From NCBI GenBank assembly GCA_947095585.1, contig OX352763.1, positions 13,937,462 through 14,001,461 of the forward strand: a stretch of 64,000 nt of DNA, in the 5' to 3' direction. This DNA is from Nephrocerus scutellatus (Eukaryota; Arthropoda; Insecta; Diptera; Pipunculidae). Positions within the stretch are counted from its first letter, which is position 1, and each line of letters opens with the position of its first letter. The position numbers and the translations under genes are program-made. Shown here in pieces: positions 10,885 to 22,900 of the stretch. Below the pieces are notes generated by a model, which worked only from the letters and a program-made list of their open reading frames with translations, was not told the DNA's origin and did no database searches.

Positions 10885-13800
10885 ATGCACAGTTTTGTTT
10901 TGGTCCAAGTGCTGGTATTTTTATTATTTCATTCAGTGAATACAACAAATAAGAAAAATTATTTTGAGCTTAGCTCTGCACTTGCGGAGATGAGTCCTTC
11001 TCACAATACGGTTGCAGCTATACAGTCGGTTATTAGACAAAACTATCTGCCTCGAACACCCAGTATAACAGTTGCTGTTCGCGCTAATCACAGCGCAATT
11101 AGCTATTTATTCGGCATAATACTGGATCAAGTGTTGTCCAATTTGGAAGCGATAACATTCTGTGTCGAATGGGACATTAAAGGAAAATCTCGTGCTGACG
11201 GGGAATTTCGTCGGTTGTTTAATATTTTGCTTGTCGATGGCTTCGAGTCACTAACGTAAGCTAAGAAGGCTAAGAATGTATAGTAATTAATTATTATTTC
11301 TTTATTTCATTTAAAAAGTTAAAGCAAACATTTTTCATGTTACTACCATATAAAAAAATATATATCAAAAACTATATCAAGGAGCTTTGAGTTATAATGA
11401 AACAGTTAGAGATACTCAATTGTCACAAGACAATGGACGAATGTACCATTCGATTTTAAATCAATATTATGTTAGTATTTAAAAATATAAAAAATACAAA
11501 AAATTTTGAATAAAATAATACGATAAAAAAACATGAACTTGACAATTATGATGTAAGTGCAATTAATTGAATAAAAAAAATGCAAAAATGATGTAAAAAC
11601 TTTTGTAAACAAATTAAACTATAACGTGGTTAAGAGAGAAAAGTAAAGATTTTAGGTTTTTAAAGCACACAGATTTACGTCTCCCGCATCTAATTTATTG
11701 AATGAACGGACAGCGGTGACCTTATAGAAGAGTGAAAGGTGCGATTTCTTTATCTCCGGTACATTAACTAAATGCAGGTTATTTACACGTAAATTATGAG
11801 AACCATTCAATCCTAAAGCAGCATACCAAAATTTTTCGAAGAATGTTTTTAATATTTTATAATAATAGTAGCTGAAATACCCAGCGTTTTCCGTCTGCAT
11901 CCAACTGACCACCAGAACCTCCAAAACCCACTCCAAGACCCACCTTAAAATACCCCCAAGCCCCAAGCCCCTTCCCCACATATATCACCACCATATATTA
12001 AATGCACGGTCTTCGTGTCAATCTCATACAAAAATTACTTAGCCACTCACCACGGTAACCCACTAAACACCATCACCACACTAATTGCCTTCAAACATTC
12101 ACGCCAACTGTCCCCACTACATCCCATTTCAGCTTTTTCCCATGAATGGTCTTCAAGATAATCGCGAACAGACATAAAGACAAAGTTTAATTTTTATTTG
12201 TTAAGATAAATGCTTAACAGGGAGAATTTCAAGGTTCCTGAATAGCTCAAAGCTAAGAGTTGAGCGGTTAACTCTGCAGACAATAATAATCATATGCTTT
12301 GCTTATAAGCAGAGTTTGCATTTTATTAGAGTAGTACCACCCCAATAGCTCAACCCATATTGTAGCTTAGACTTAAACAAACTAACTATAAACTAATTTT
12401 AAAATATAATAATAATATTCGGCGCGACAGACCATTGCGGTACAAGGCCTTGCTTATCGCCACCATTTGTGTTGAGCATGTATATTTTTGCACAAAAATG
12501 AAAGGGACCTACAATTTAAAGATTTCCGTGACAAGTTATTACTCTCGGAACGTCGCGAGAGTGAAAAATACTTTTGGTGTTACTGGGATTCGAACCACGA
12601 ACTCCCTGCTCAGAAGTCCATGCTCTTATCCACTGAGCCACGGCGCCCACAATTTTAAAATATACTGACTACAAGAAAGGCTGAGGTGATACGACTGTTT
12701 CAAAACGTTATTAAAGTATAACGATTAATTCGAAACCTGATCTCTCAAGCTTGACCTTCTGCCCAATATAATTCCTATCTACTTAAGGGTTCGATATTAA
12801 AGCAACCAACCGAACACTTTGAGTTTATGTTATAACTTACTTTACTAACTTGATTAATACAAACATGTAAATTATATTTAAGACAACTAGGTGAATGATA
12901 ATTCAACATCATATTTGCACAGATAGACTCCAAAATGTTAAATGTCATAAAATTTTGTTTTTACACTAATAATGAGTTTATGTGGAAAAAAACCATTTGC
13001 GAAGAATTTCTAAGTCAATATTGACGGCAATGGTTAGGTTAGGTTAAGGTAGCTGTCATTGAAACAGATACACATAGACCAGAAATGGTCCATTGTGATA
13101 CCACACGGATCAGGAAAAATTCCTTCCACCTACTCGATGAACCAATTAGAGCTTCGTATGAAGCGGAGGAGACTGCCAATGTCGATATTGATGAGATCAT
13201 TAGTGTCGTTGTAGAAGAAAGCTCCCATATGGAGTTTATGCTTTTGGGAGATGGCTGGACAAGAACAGAGAAGATGGACGATGTTCTTGTCCCCCTCCTT
13301 ATCCATGCAGCTTCTGCAGAAGTCATTCAAGAAGAATCAAAGTCTTTCTGCATGCCTGCATATCAGACAGTGTCCAGTGTTGACACCTACAATAGCACCG
13401 ATGTGCGATCCTTTTTGAGAGATCAAACACTTTTGATCCAGCTTGGGCCAGTTGTACCGTTTGACAATCTACAGCTAGTTTTTACATTAGCCCGCTTTAA
13501 CAAGGGTTTGCATGTAGCGATTGGTATGCCTATTGTACCATATTCAGGTAAGAAGGGTAGTGTAGTTCCTTGCAGTTACTCGGAATGTCTTTGTGCCGCA
13601 GTACCCTACACAGGTGGATATTGATCTGCTCCGCCATCTCCACGAGAGATGATCGGCAGTTAAGGGCTAGAATTGAATTTGTGGAGACAGACTGATTCCA
13701 GGAATTTAGTGCAGCTTGGATATCCTTATCCGATATGACGTTTCTTTTCAGCCAAGACAAGGCTGCACTGATTGCCATAATTTAATTCTGGAAAACATTA

Positions 13801-16800
13801 CAGTGATTTTAGAGGCAAAGAAAGGCTTAAATATCTTTTTTGAGAAAACATCTCCGCCAACTCCGTCATCAGTTATTGACCCGTCTGTGTAAAAATGAAT
13901 GTGTTCATCATTCAGATAAGCGCCTTCGTCCCAGAATGAGCTGGAGGGGAAGGTGACCTGGAAGTTTTTGTTGAAAAGCAGTTGCAGAATGGTGTAGGCG
14001 ATTTGTAGTGACGCCAATGAACATAGTTTTTTCAGATTAGTATAATGTCGTGTTATCAGCAACGGCTGTTTTTTTTACCTATACAACGTTAAACGAAAAG
14101 TGAATTCACAAAAATTAAGAAAAGGATTGGGTTCAAAACGGAATCTTGAGGAACTCCAAGACATACATTTTACATTTTTCCGAACTTAATTTATTATGAA
14201 CCTTAACTATTTGTTTACGGTCTCTTAGATAAGATACAAACCAATAATAAACAAACAATTGAAAACCTGTCCTATACAGTTTACAGTATAGGAAGCTTCG
14301 GGATCTAATGGTAACGCATCACCTCCGTGTTACGGGCTCTCCGTATTATATTAGGCAGTAAATCAATAAATAGTGCAAGTATAGAATTCTACGTATGTGG
14401 CGTCCAACGCCACAAAGAAGATATCACAACGTGCAGCAATTATCATGATATACCGTCTTGAGTACCACTTAAAATATTTTCACCTCTATCCTTCAAGACG
14501 GGATAGCCCCATACGATTAGAACATTATATACCAGTGTGGCTTCATCGAATACAAATCAGCAACTGATCAGATTTGGCAGGCGTAAGAAAAATTTCTACA
14601 GTTCCAAAACGTCTACACCATGACAGCATAGCCAGAGCAGAATTTTATAAGGCTCTATGAATCATAAGACCGTTGTGCTCGAATGACTAGCTTCTTTCAA
14701 CCATTCTTATTGCACATGTTTTTTGTATGCAAATGGAAGGGACCTACATTTTAAGGCAATGTTCAAAAGGCTTTCACATGACAGTTATTACTCTAGGACG
14801 TTGGTCAGACTTTCGCGAAAGGTTGGCAAGTGAAAAAGATTTTTGGTGTTTTTCTTGGATTCGAACTTTGAACGTTCCGCTCAGTATTTCAACACCTAAC
14901 CTAACCACTGAGCCACGACACCCACTTCTCCTTTGTGTTTGCGAAATGCAAAAATCGAATCGAATCGAATTCGTTCATATACCACATATATCTATGTACG
15001 AGTATATCCAGCCGTGTCCTTCTACACTGGAAATGTGCTGTAATGTCCGACAACATTCCATCAGCCTAAGGCGTATATATAAGCTGCTGTGACTACAGAT
15101 ACACTCGCGTGTTCGTTAGGCACCTATGACCGAATGCAAATCAATCAGTTGGTAAGCAAAACTTGAAAAGTGCAGGTCGTTTGCAACGCTAGGTGGTATC
15201 GTTCTTGCCAAATCTGCACCACGCAGAACGAAAAAATTGGTTTATAAAATTATTATTTGCAAATTGTTAATCAATTAAATGGAAACTACTACTACTGACC
15301 GTTTTGTATGTGCATTTGTGTGTATTTGACAGAAAAAAGAGGAAACACCGACCGCTATCGAATTTTTTTTTCATTCGAAAAAGGAAAATCTAGTTTCATT
15401 AATATTGAGAATCGGAAACCTGAATTGCATTTTCACACTGTCGGAGTTTCTATTTGAAACAACAAATGTGTTCAATTTCCCCGGTCTAAACCTTTCCCTA
15501 ACAAGAACAAAAATAGTGGAAAGACACCCAATGTTGGAAGGTATTCATTCTTTATTTTTTGGCCGCTGTTTGATTATTCATAATCTGATAATTGAATGGA
15601 AGCTGAAAATCGGCGAATATACCGCATTTTTGACTGTCGTAGGCTGTTGAGTCGTATGGATATATCGTCCTCAGTGTTCGCCCATAGTGTCGCTTGTACT
15701 ACTATCGAGATTGGCTACTACTGTTTTTAACGTTGTACTACTATTTTTTGCAAACGAAGATTTCTTTGTATGTAAATTTATGCACCTGTAACCTCTTATT
15801 TGCAAAATTTACACTTTTTAGTTACTGAACTGAATATTTTCGATCGAAGGTCTAACCAAAATATATTGTGAGTTCTTCTACGGTATCAAAAAACTTAAAG
15901 ATTTTTACAGACGATTTAATCTTTACTTTCTACAGCATATTTATCAAACAGACCTTTTGACGAATAATCCGTAGGTATAGGTAATGCTTTGAATATTTTT
16001 TGGATAATGTTTTATCAAAACATAGGCAAAGTTTTTAGTAAATGTTTCTGGTTTTTAATGAAAAATAACTCCAAAAAGAAAGGAATGCCACCAGTTTGAA
16101 TTTAGAAGAATTAAGATATAGGGCTTAAATCTATTTCAAGAGTAGAACACATGTTAGGTCTATGTATTGAATTAGATTTTATTCATATAACCACGGTGAG
16201 CACGTTTGCAGCGATCGTTTCTTTGGAGCCAATTTTCCACCACTCTGACACACATATCAGCCGGAACGTTGGCCATTTCGCGGTCATTATTGTTCCTAAG
16301 CTCCTATATCGTTGTTGGCTTGTTGCCAACAACTTAACGTTACCCCATAAAAAAAATACAACGGCGTTAAATCGCATGATCGAGCTGGCTATTCGACCGG
16401 ACCATTTCTCAAGATTACACGATTGCCGAACTTCCCATTCAATAGATCAATTCTTTGATCAGTCATCAGATCAGATTGACCATCTTGTTGGAACCACATA
16501 TCACTGTCCATCCAATTCTGGCCAAAAATTTTCTTCCAACAAAGCTCGTTAGCGAACGATGGCGATGATTTTCATCGACAAAAAAATACCGTCCAATAAC
16601 ACCACCGGCATGAAATCCACACCACACGGTCACTTTTTGTGGATGCAATGGAGTCTCTTGAAGCACATGCGGGCTTTTTGCTATCCTTATTTTTTTTTTT
16701 GCTTGTTGACAAAGCCATTAAGCCAATAAATAAAATGATTTTTCGATTAAATACAGGATTTTCTTCAAATTTTTGGAGAGCTCAATCGGAGAAGTTTTGG

Positions 16801-19550
16801 CGCTTCAACTGATCAAGAGGCTTCAGTTTTGAGTTAATTTGATCTTGTTAGGGTAAGCATAAATACAAGTTATACATAAAAAATGACAGAAAGTAATATT
16901 TTTGACGCAAACCGTTATAACCGTCTGCAGACGGTGTTCAAAAAAAGTTATCAAAGTTATATCGTATAAATTAATATAACAAATCTGATAATATATTCTG
17001 ATAAAACATAATAATTAACACCTACCGTAATTTTTAAGATGAAAATATGTGAATAATACTCCATACTAAATTCTTTTCGCAAGTAAATTCATCAGCATTC
17101 TACTTACTTGCTTACTTTATGAACTTTTAAATGTAATCTGAATACTTGACCGGTTGTTGCATGTGTTTTTAAATTCTCTATACATATTAACTTCGCGTGC
17201 CCGGGGCTGGCTGGATGACTGGCTAGCTTGCGGACAAATTTTGTGATAGATTTTTACCCACTTCCTAAAAACCGATTTTCTGGAAACTTTGCACGCATTT
17301 GTATCCCATGACAACACTTTCTATTAAAATTTGGGGCCCCTAGCACCTCGGGGTCGTGGGGCTTCCATACAAATTTTTTACAAAAAGTACCCGATTTTCT
17401 TCAAATTTTATACGCATGTGTATCTCAAATTGACATTATCTTTTTTTAAAAGTTTGGAAGTGATCGGGCCCTGGAGTCCGAGGCACCCATACAAATTTTT
17501 TTTAAAAAAATTACCCGATTTTCTTTAAATTTTATATACATGCGTAATTCCGATGGACAACACTTTTTGTAAAAATTTGGTAGTGATCGGGCCCTGGTGT
17601 CCGGGGGGGCACCTATACAACCCATACAAATTTGTAAAAAAATTTGTACGCATATGTGTACCTCAAATGGACAACTTTTTTTGTAAAAATTTTGAAGTGA
17701 TCAGGATAAGGGGGCTCCCAAAATTCTTTTTTAAAATGTTACCAGATTTTATTCAAAATTTGCACATTGTGTATCAGCCAAAGAATTTACACGAAAAATT
17801 TAAATTTTTATGGGTTGTTTTGTTTTTATTTATTTTTTGTAACTCTTTTATATACTTAACCTATTTAAGAAAATTAAAAAAACTGTCCTCAAATAATTCT
17901 CCATTTAACATGTACACAGCTTGATGGATCCTGCCTCTATGGCTAAAGACTACGATATCAATGAGTTTTATTTGGTGTTTCTTAAAATTCCGGGTGATCA
18001 AGTCTACCACGATGTCATCAGACGTATTCTTGCCTACTTCTGGGATCATTACATCATCAATGTGAGCGTGCTGATTGAGAGTTCGGCCACAGATTGTGAA
18101 CTCTACACATATTACCCTTTCACTGAGTCACATTGTAAAAATGTCTCGATTGTACGGATAAATCGTTTTGTCAATGGAACCGAATGGATTCACAAAGATG
18201 TGGTGTTCCCCCAGAAAATTGTCAACCTGCATCAATGTCCATTGACTGCGGCTCTATGGGACTCTCCACCATACCTCAGTTTATACCCAAATGAAACCGG
18301 TTACAATAAGTTTGGTGACTTTGAAGGCGAACTGCTTGTGGAAATCTCTAAGAAACTGAATTTCTCTCTAAACTTCATTACACCACCGAATGATGAACAG
18401 CGTGGCAAGATATTCCCAAATGGTTCCACAACTGGCGCAGTGAAATTAGTAAGCATCTATATTACATTCTCGTAACCTCGTAACTGTATTTCTGATGGAA
18501 TATTTTTGATTTCAGCTTCAGAAGCGCCAGGCCGACCTTAGTCTTGGATCGTTTCGTTACACCTTAGAGCGCATCGAGGTACTAACCGGTACCCTGCCCT
18601 ACTATCAAACGTGGCAAATTTGTGGTGTTATAAAAAACACAAATCAGTATTCATCACTTGAGATTCTGACATTTGCCTTTGACATTACGACTTGGTTGTG
18701 TCTAGGCGCATGCGTGCTGGTTGCATATTTAACCACGATGTGTGCAATACGTTATCGCTACAAAGCTTTGGTCAGAAAAATCTTTGGAATTTCGGTTACT
18801 CAACACGAGCCTCTACTGAACATACTGGCATCAATATTTGGAGTTTCCTTCATCGTTATGCCACGAACTAATTTTACACGTTGCATGCTTCTATATTGGG
18901 TTTTGTTTTCGTTCGTAATTCGAATAGCCTATCAAAGTCTTCTATTTAAATTGCTTCAAACAAACCTCTACCGGGATTCACCAAAAACACTGAATGATCT
19001 CATCCGCATGGGCTACACATTAGTTATGACTCGATCAACATTTGAATCCGTGGATTTTGCTTCAAAGATTCAAAAACTAATTCCGATCATCATCACAAAT
19101 AACACTTCGGAGTTGTCGACTTTCGCTTACATGGAAAGTTCATCGAAACTGCTCGCTGGCGTAGCGCCAAAGGACTTCCTTACGCAATATGCAATAACAC
19201 AAAGAAAACGTGGAAAGTTTTTCATTTTACCGGACAATATTTTCGCTCAACATATCTCGATGTTCTTCACAAAGCATTCGTTTCTCATTGAACGCTTCAA
19301 CTTGTTGCTGATGGATTTGCGTGGTCAGGGTCTTATTGAATTCTGGGCTTCGCAAAGTTTGGACGGGAGCTATTTCAAAAATGATGGAAACTCAGCCACC
19401 ACAGAAGTGACCATCACCTATGAGCATGTGTCGGGAGTATTTGTAATTTTTGCTGTTCTGATGGCTGTAGCCTGTTTGGTGTTTTGCATTGAACTTGCAT
19501 GGAAAAAGTGCAGTACACGCTTTAGCGTAGCTTCTTTAATTTCTTTATAA
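10885..19550 (+). CDS. Divergent ionotropic receptor C, three exons with 6.7-kb first intron
   Basis: Exons are 10885-11255, 17920-18448 and 18516-19550, joining to 644 aa. Exon 1 starts with a clear signal peptide (MHSFVLVQVLVFLLFHSVNT) and ends in phase 2 at AC/GTAAG; the acceptor ACACAG at 17911-17919 restores the frame. Intron 2 (67 bp) is phase 0. Exon 2 has the S1 motif LHQCPLTAALWDSPPYL. Exon 3 has M1 (ITTWLCLGACVLVAYLTTM), M3 with FVIRIAYQSLLFKLL, and M4 (VSGVFVIFAVLMAVACLVF). Its pore stretch (ASIFGVSFIVMPRTNF) lacks the GG(G) run seen in B and D-H, so its permeation properties may differ. Intron 1 is filled with transposon debris listed separately. A polyadenylation signal AATAAA is at 19582. 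The exon 1 to exon 2 link rests on matching phase, order and homology, and could be tested by RNA. Confidence 0.82.
11256..12394. other. Intron 1 of C, proximal part
   Basis: No gene. Very AT-rich to about 11640. At about 11865-12120 there is a C-rich stretch that is the reverse complement of the G-rich repeat at 28205-28372, including its terminus (AAATACCCAGCG near 11876). The minus-strand frame at 11652-11981 falls in this repeat and is not a credible gene. Confidence 0.4.
12409..12650 (-). mobile_element. tRNA-derived SINE, antisense, with 14-bp target duplication
   Basis: Reverse-oriented copy of the SINE seen whole at 62632-62928. On the minus strand it begins TGGGCGCCGTGGCTCAGTGG (A box region), has a B box GGTTCGAATCC-like segment (seen as GGGATTCGAACC near 12588) and ends in a GCGCCGAATATTATTAT tail. 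Perfect direct repeats AATTTTAAAATATA lie at 12395-12408 and 12651-12664 and are the target-site duplication. It lies in intron 1 of gene C. Confidence 0.85.
13030..14080 (-). mobile_element. LINE 3' end with RNase H domain, antisense, degenerate
   Basis: Minus-strand ORF2 remnant. Reading right to left: an RNase H start HFYTDGSITDDGVGGDVFSKK near 13830-13890, then the middle (DIQAALNSWNQSVSTNSILALNC) at about 13650-13730, EMAEQINIHL near 13620, and a zinc-ribbon-like tail CRSCMDKEGDKNIVHLLCSC near 13260-13325. Frameshifts separate the pieces. The + strand frame at 13085-13624 is only the shadow of this. Sits in intron 1 of gene C. Confidence 0.68.
14440..14660 (+). mobile_element. Short RTE-like LINE fragment
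   Basis: About 200 bp matching the RT part of the LINE at 8800-9060 (shared TATCCTTCAAGACGGGATAG and ACCAGTGTGGCTTCATC phrases), heavily decayed, in intron 1 of gene C and directly followed by an antisense SINE. Confidence 0.6.
14660..14930 (-). mobile_element. tRNA-derived SINE, antisense, diverged
   Basis: Second antisense copy of the SINE family in intron 1 of gene C. Recognised by GGAAGGGACCTACATTT, the ACGTTGGTCAGACTTTCGCG segment, TTGGATTCGAAC (B box) and the end CACTGAGCCACGACACCCA (A box end). No target duplication identified. Confidence 0.65.
14931..16150. other. Intron 1 of C, unrecognised stretch
   Basis: No gene or recognised element. Frames at 14727-15092 and 15405-15650 have no family motif and are taken as chance. 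Confidence 0.35.
16155..16700 (-). mobile_element. Tc1/mariner-superfamily transposase relic
   Basis: Minus-strand fragments with the pattern LHPQKVTVWCGFHAGGVIGRYFF (about 16590-16660) followed in another frame by FFLWGNVK (near 16350), which in Tc1/mariner-like transposases lie before and after catalytic residues. The region between has frameshifts and the copy is dead. In intron 1 of gene C. Confidence 0.62.
17170..17790 (+). repeat. Repeat element with 120-bp tandem units, upstream of C exon 2
   Basis: Begins with TAAATTCTCTA at 17170 and runs AACTTCGCGTGCCC; then about four diverged units of roughly 110-120 bp, each with CCCGATTTTCTTCAAATTTTA, a CATGTGTAT phrase and GATCGGGCCCTG; ends near AAAGAATTTACACGAAAAATT (17780-17800). 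Same family as 52259-53030 and 22430-22652. It ends about 120 bp before exon 2 of gene C. Confidence 0.72.
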
Positions 19551-19965
19551 TTTCTTTTTGTAGTGTTTATTTAATTGATTGAATAAAGGTGAAAATTCAC
19601 AATGAGAATTCTTTTTTTTTTTTTTTTTGAGTTATGACATAATTTTTAAGCTTTCCATTTTTGTCTCCGAGGAATACAAAGGAAACAAAAAATCACAATT
19701 CTTGGATAATTACTAATTGCATGCTTTTATCTGAATTAACACCCGAAGTGGTAGTGAGGGTTGTTTTAATTATTATTACACCCATGAGTAGGAAATAATT
19801 TTCTAAATCAACCCTCAAAATAACTATAGTAATATCTTGTCTTATGTAATTAAATGTTGAGTGCTTAATTAATTTTTTATTTCTTACCCACCCATACATA
19901 GAAAAATTCTTTTGGTAGCAACCGGGAATAGTAATTGGTGTTTAAGTTGCAGTTTATTTTGTGCA

Positions 19966-22900
19966 ATGTGTCGGTGTGGTCGATTTCGATGGCTTATCAT
20001 ATTTTTAGTGAATATCCTAACTGATAAATCGATGTGCAAAATTTCAAAGATTTTTTGGAGTCAACCAGATCTAACTTTATCGGCGTCTATAACGGCAATT
20101 ACTACAGATGAGTTTGTTAAACAAGGTAAAGACATTTCTGTGTATGTACATTTCGATAACCGTACGTCCAAGCATCGTGAACATTTTAATGAGTTGTCGA
20201 GCCAAATACTTGGGAATATTAATAACGCAACGTATGCTCTCTACTTTCATCAAAAATTGCCAAAATTTGAATATATTCAGGGCAATTTGATTCTGGTCGA
20301 TACGGTCGAGTCTTTAAGGTAAGTCTTTCTTGCAACTATCTATTAGTTAGTTGACTATATTTAAGATATAAATATTAATTATTATTTTTTTATTGAAATG
20401 CTAATAGTTGTATTCCAAAAAATAATGGCTTAATGGGTACGCTACGTTTTCGTTACTCCCTACTACAATAATAATGGCTGCTTACCCTGGAGATTGATAA
20501 TAGCCTCCTAAAGCTTAAAAAGTATGGATGTCAGCGCAATGGGTTGGTTACGAGGAACAAGATGACGGTTCACCTTTTATGAACAGGCTGGATAAATGCT
20601 ATTTTCCAATTCCTTGGGACGACTCCAGAAGAATTAGAGAAATGGAAAATCCATCTTTAAAACTATAGCGGGAATAACATCAGGCCCAGCAGATTTATGA
20701 ATTTTAAGATCATTTAATACTCTAGCCAATTTGACTAGTAAGAAAGTAAATAAGTCTCATAAAGGATTCGACTACACAGGCGATGATAAGGCGCTATCTG
20801 GTAGCGTAGAGCTAGCTGTGAAACGTGAAGCAAGCAGATTGGCCTTGTCTACAGAGCTGACAGTTGGAATGCCATTATAAATGTGGGTTGGAATTTAGGA
20901 CGTGGCTGTATTTTTAATTCGTTTCACGAATGACCAACAATTTTTACATCCTTTGGGACATTGAAATATTTTGTGCCTCAGTTTCTGGTCATAGTCGTCT
21001 AAGGAAGGCTTTGCAACCATTTATCTGACTCGTCCCGGTTCTTTGCATCTTCCAAGCATTCTCCTTCGGTTTGATACACTTTGTCCTAAGATCATATAAG
21101 TGATCGTATCAAAAATGGCATCCATAGCCATACTTTCCTATTAAGATTTTTCTCTTAAACTGTATGGTTGAACAACGAGAAATTAGCTAATACCACACAA
21201 TGGTCTGGAGAGCCTAGAGGTGATAATACACTAACGGTGTATTTGTTAGGAAGAGTGGTAAAAAACAAGTCAAAGACAAAAAAAAGTCAAAGGTAAAGCC
21301 TAAATTATTCTATTATACAACAACGTAATGTGCTGACCGTAATAGTTTCTTTCTGACAAATTGACTGTTCTACTGATATCAAAATTGCCACTTACTTTTA
21401 AAATAAATGTCAAGGCTATTTGCAATGGCTTTGTAAGCAGTAACTCATTGCCATAAATAAAAATAGATACTACCCATTACTAGGTGGACGAATGTATTTC
21501 ACAGTGCACGCGCGGATCTCATCTTTATTAGTCGATAATACGGATACAAGCGCGTGCGGCGCTAGCTAAAATGTATATGTATTTATTTAAACGGTATTAG
21601 GGAGTAATTATTGAAGCTATAATAGGTAAGGGAACGTTTGCACTACATAAATGTACAATTGTATGAATACTGTAAGTGTATCTTAACTTACAAAAGCGTT
21701 GGTGCGTGCTTATGTATGTCTGACTATCACGCCTGAACTACTAAAGCTTTCCAACTTATACTCACACCATTATTCGTTGTTGTAACGAAGCTACGAACAC
21801 ACCATACGACTAAAATATAAATAATTTTGTGTTATGTAAACAAGTAACCAAATGATGCAACCGGTAAGCATGCCTAGTACAGCAACCGGCCGACAGCTAG
21901 CATCACCGGTTCGAGTCCCAACTTAGCGCGACGTGGGTGGGGGAAAGCCAAAAGAACATTCTTTTTAATTATAATAAATAAATCAAAAGGTCAGACTAAT
22001 GACCGGTGGGTGGGAATTAGCCAAACAAACCGAGCAAAACCCCACCAACAACAATCAATAGCGACTTTACACAACTCGCTCATAATTTATTTTCTTAGAC
22101 TGGCATAATTCCCACCAAATTCACAGAATTACATAATAATACGAGTCTGAAAGCCTCGATCAAAGTGTAGAAGCTTCGTAACACCACTAAAGTAGTGTAA
22201 GTACGCCCACTTCACTACTTAGAATTCCTTTGTGTCAAAAACACAACAAAATACACTCAGCCTGTCGACCGACCGAACCTCCCGTTCACTAGTTACACTA
22301 GTCGTGAATAATCAATTGAAGAGCGCAAATTGTGCTGCTTTCAATTGAATGTCATTGTGGTCAAGCGAGTAAAGCACTCAGCCTGTCGACCAACCGAACT
22401 CCCGTTCACCTAAAATTTTTGGTGTGAACGGGTGCTGCGAGCCGAGGGGACCCATATAACTTTTTCAAAAATTAGCCCGATTTTCTTCAAATTTTAAACT
22501 CATGTGTATCTACGATGGACAAAACTTTTTGCAAAATTTTTGGAGTGATCGGGCCCTGAGACCCGAGTGGTGCCCATGTCCATTTTTTAAATTTTAGCTC
22601 GATTTCTTTCAAATTTTAAACACATAATTTGTATCTCCTATTAGAGAATTTACATGAAAAATTTTAATTTTTATGAGTTGTTTTTTTTTTGTAAATGAAT
22701 TTAATTAACACTTGTTACTTGTAACTTTCCCCACAGATTTGTTTACGGAAATTTGCTAAATGCAAGTATTGGAATACTATCACATGTCATTATTTACATA
22801 TCATCAATCAGCAACACAACTCATGCAGACATCAGTAGAGCCCTTGAGGATCAGTGGGCAATGGGTTCATTAAATGTTGTTCTTATTGTCGATACAGTAG

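Noticed and set aside
13085..13624. 179-aa + frame in intron 1 of C
   Set aside because: It is antisense to a recognisable LINE RNase H region on the minus strand, which explains its length.
19912..19965. Upstream extension of gene D exon 1 in the open frame
   Set aside because: The added residues do not align with any paralogue, while the ATG at 19966 matches the MSRSG starts and gives a normal signal peptide.
21860..21940. Possible tRNA gene with B box GGTTCGAGTCC
   Set aside because: No matching acceptor, D or anticodon stems could be drawn; better explained as a decayed SINE head.
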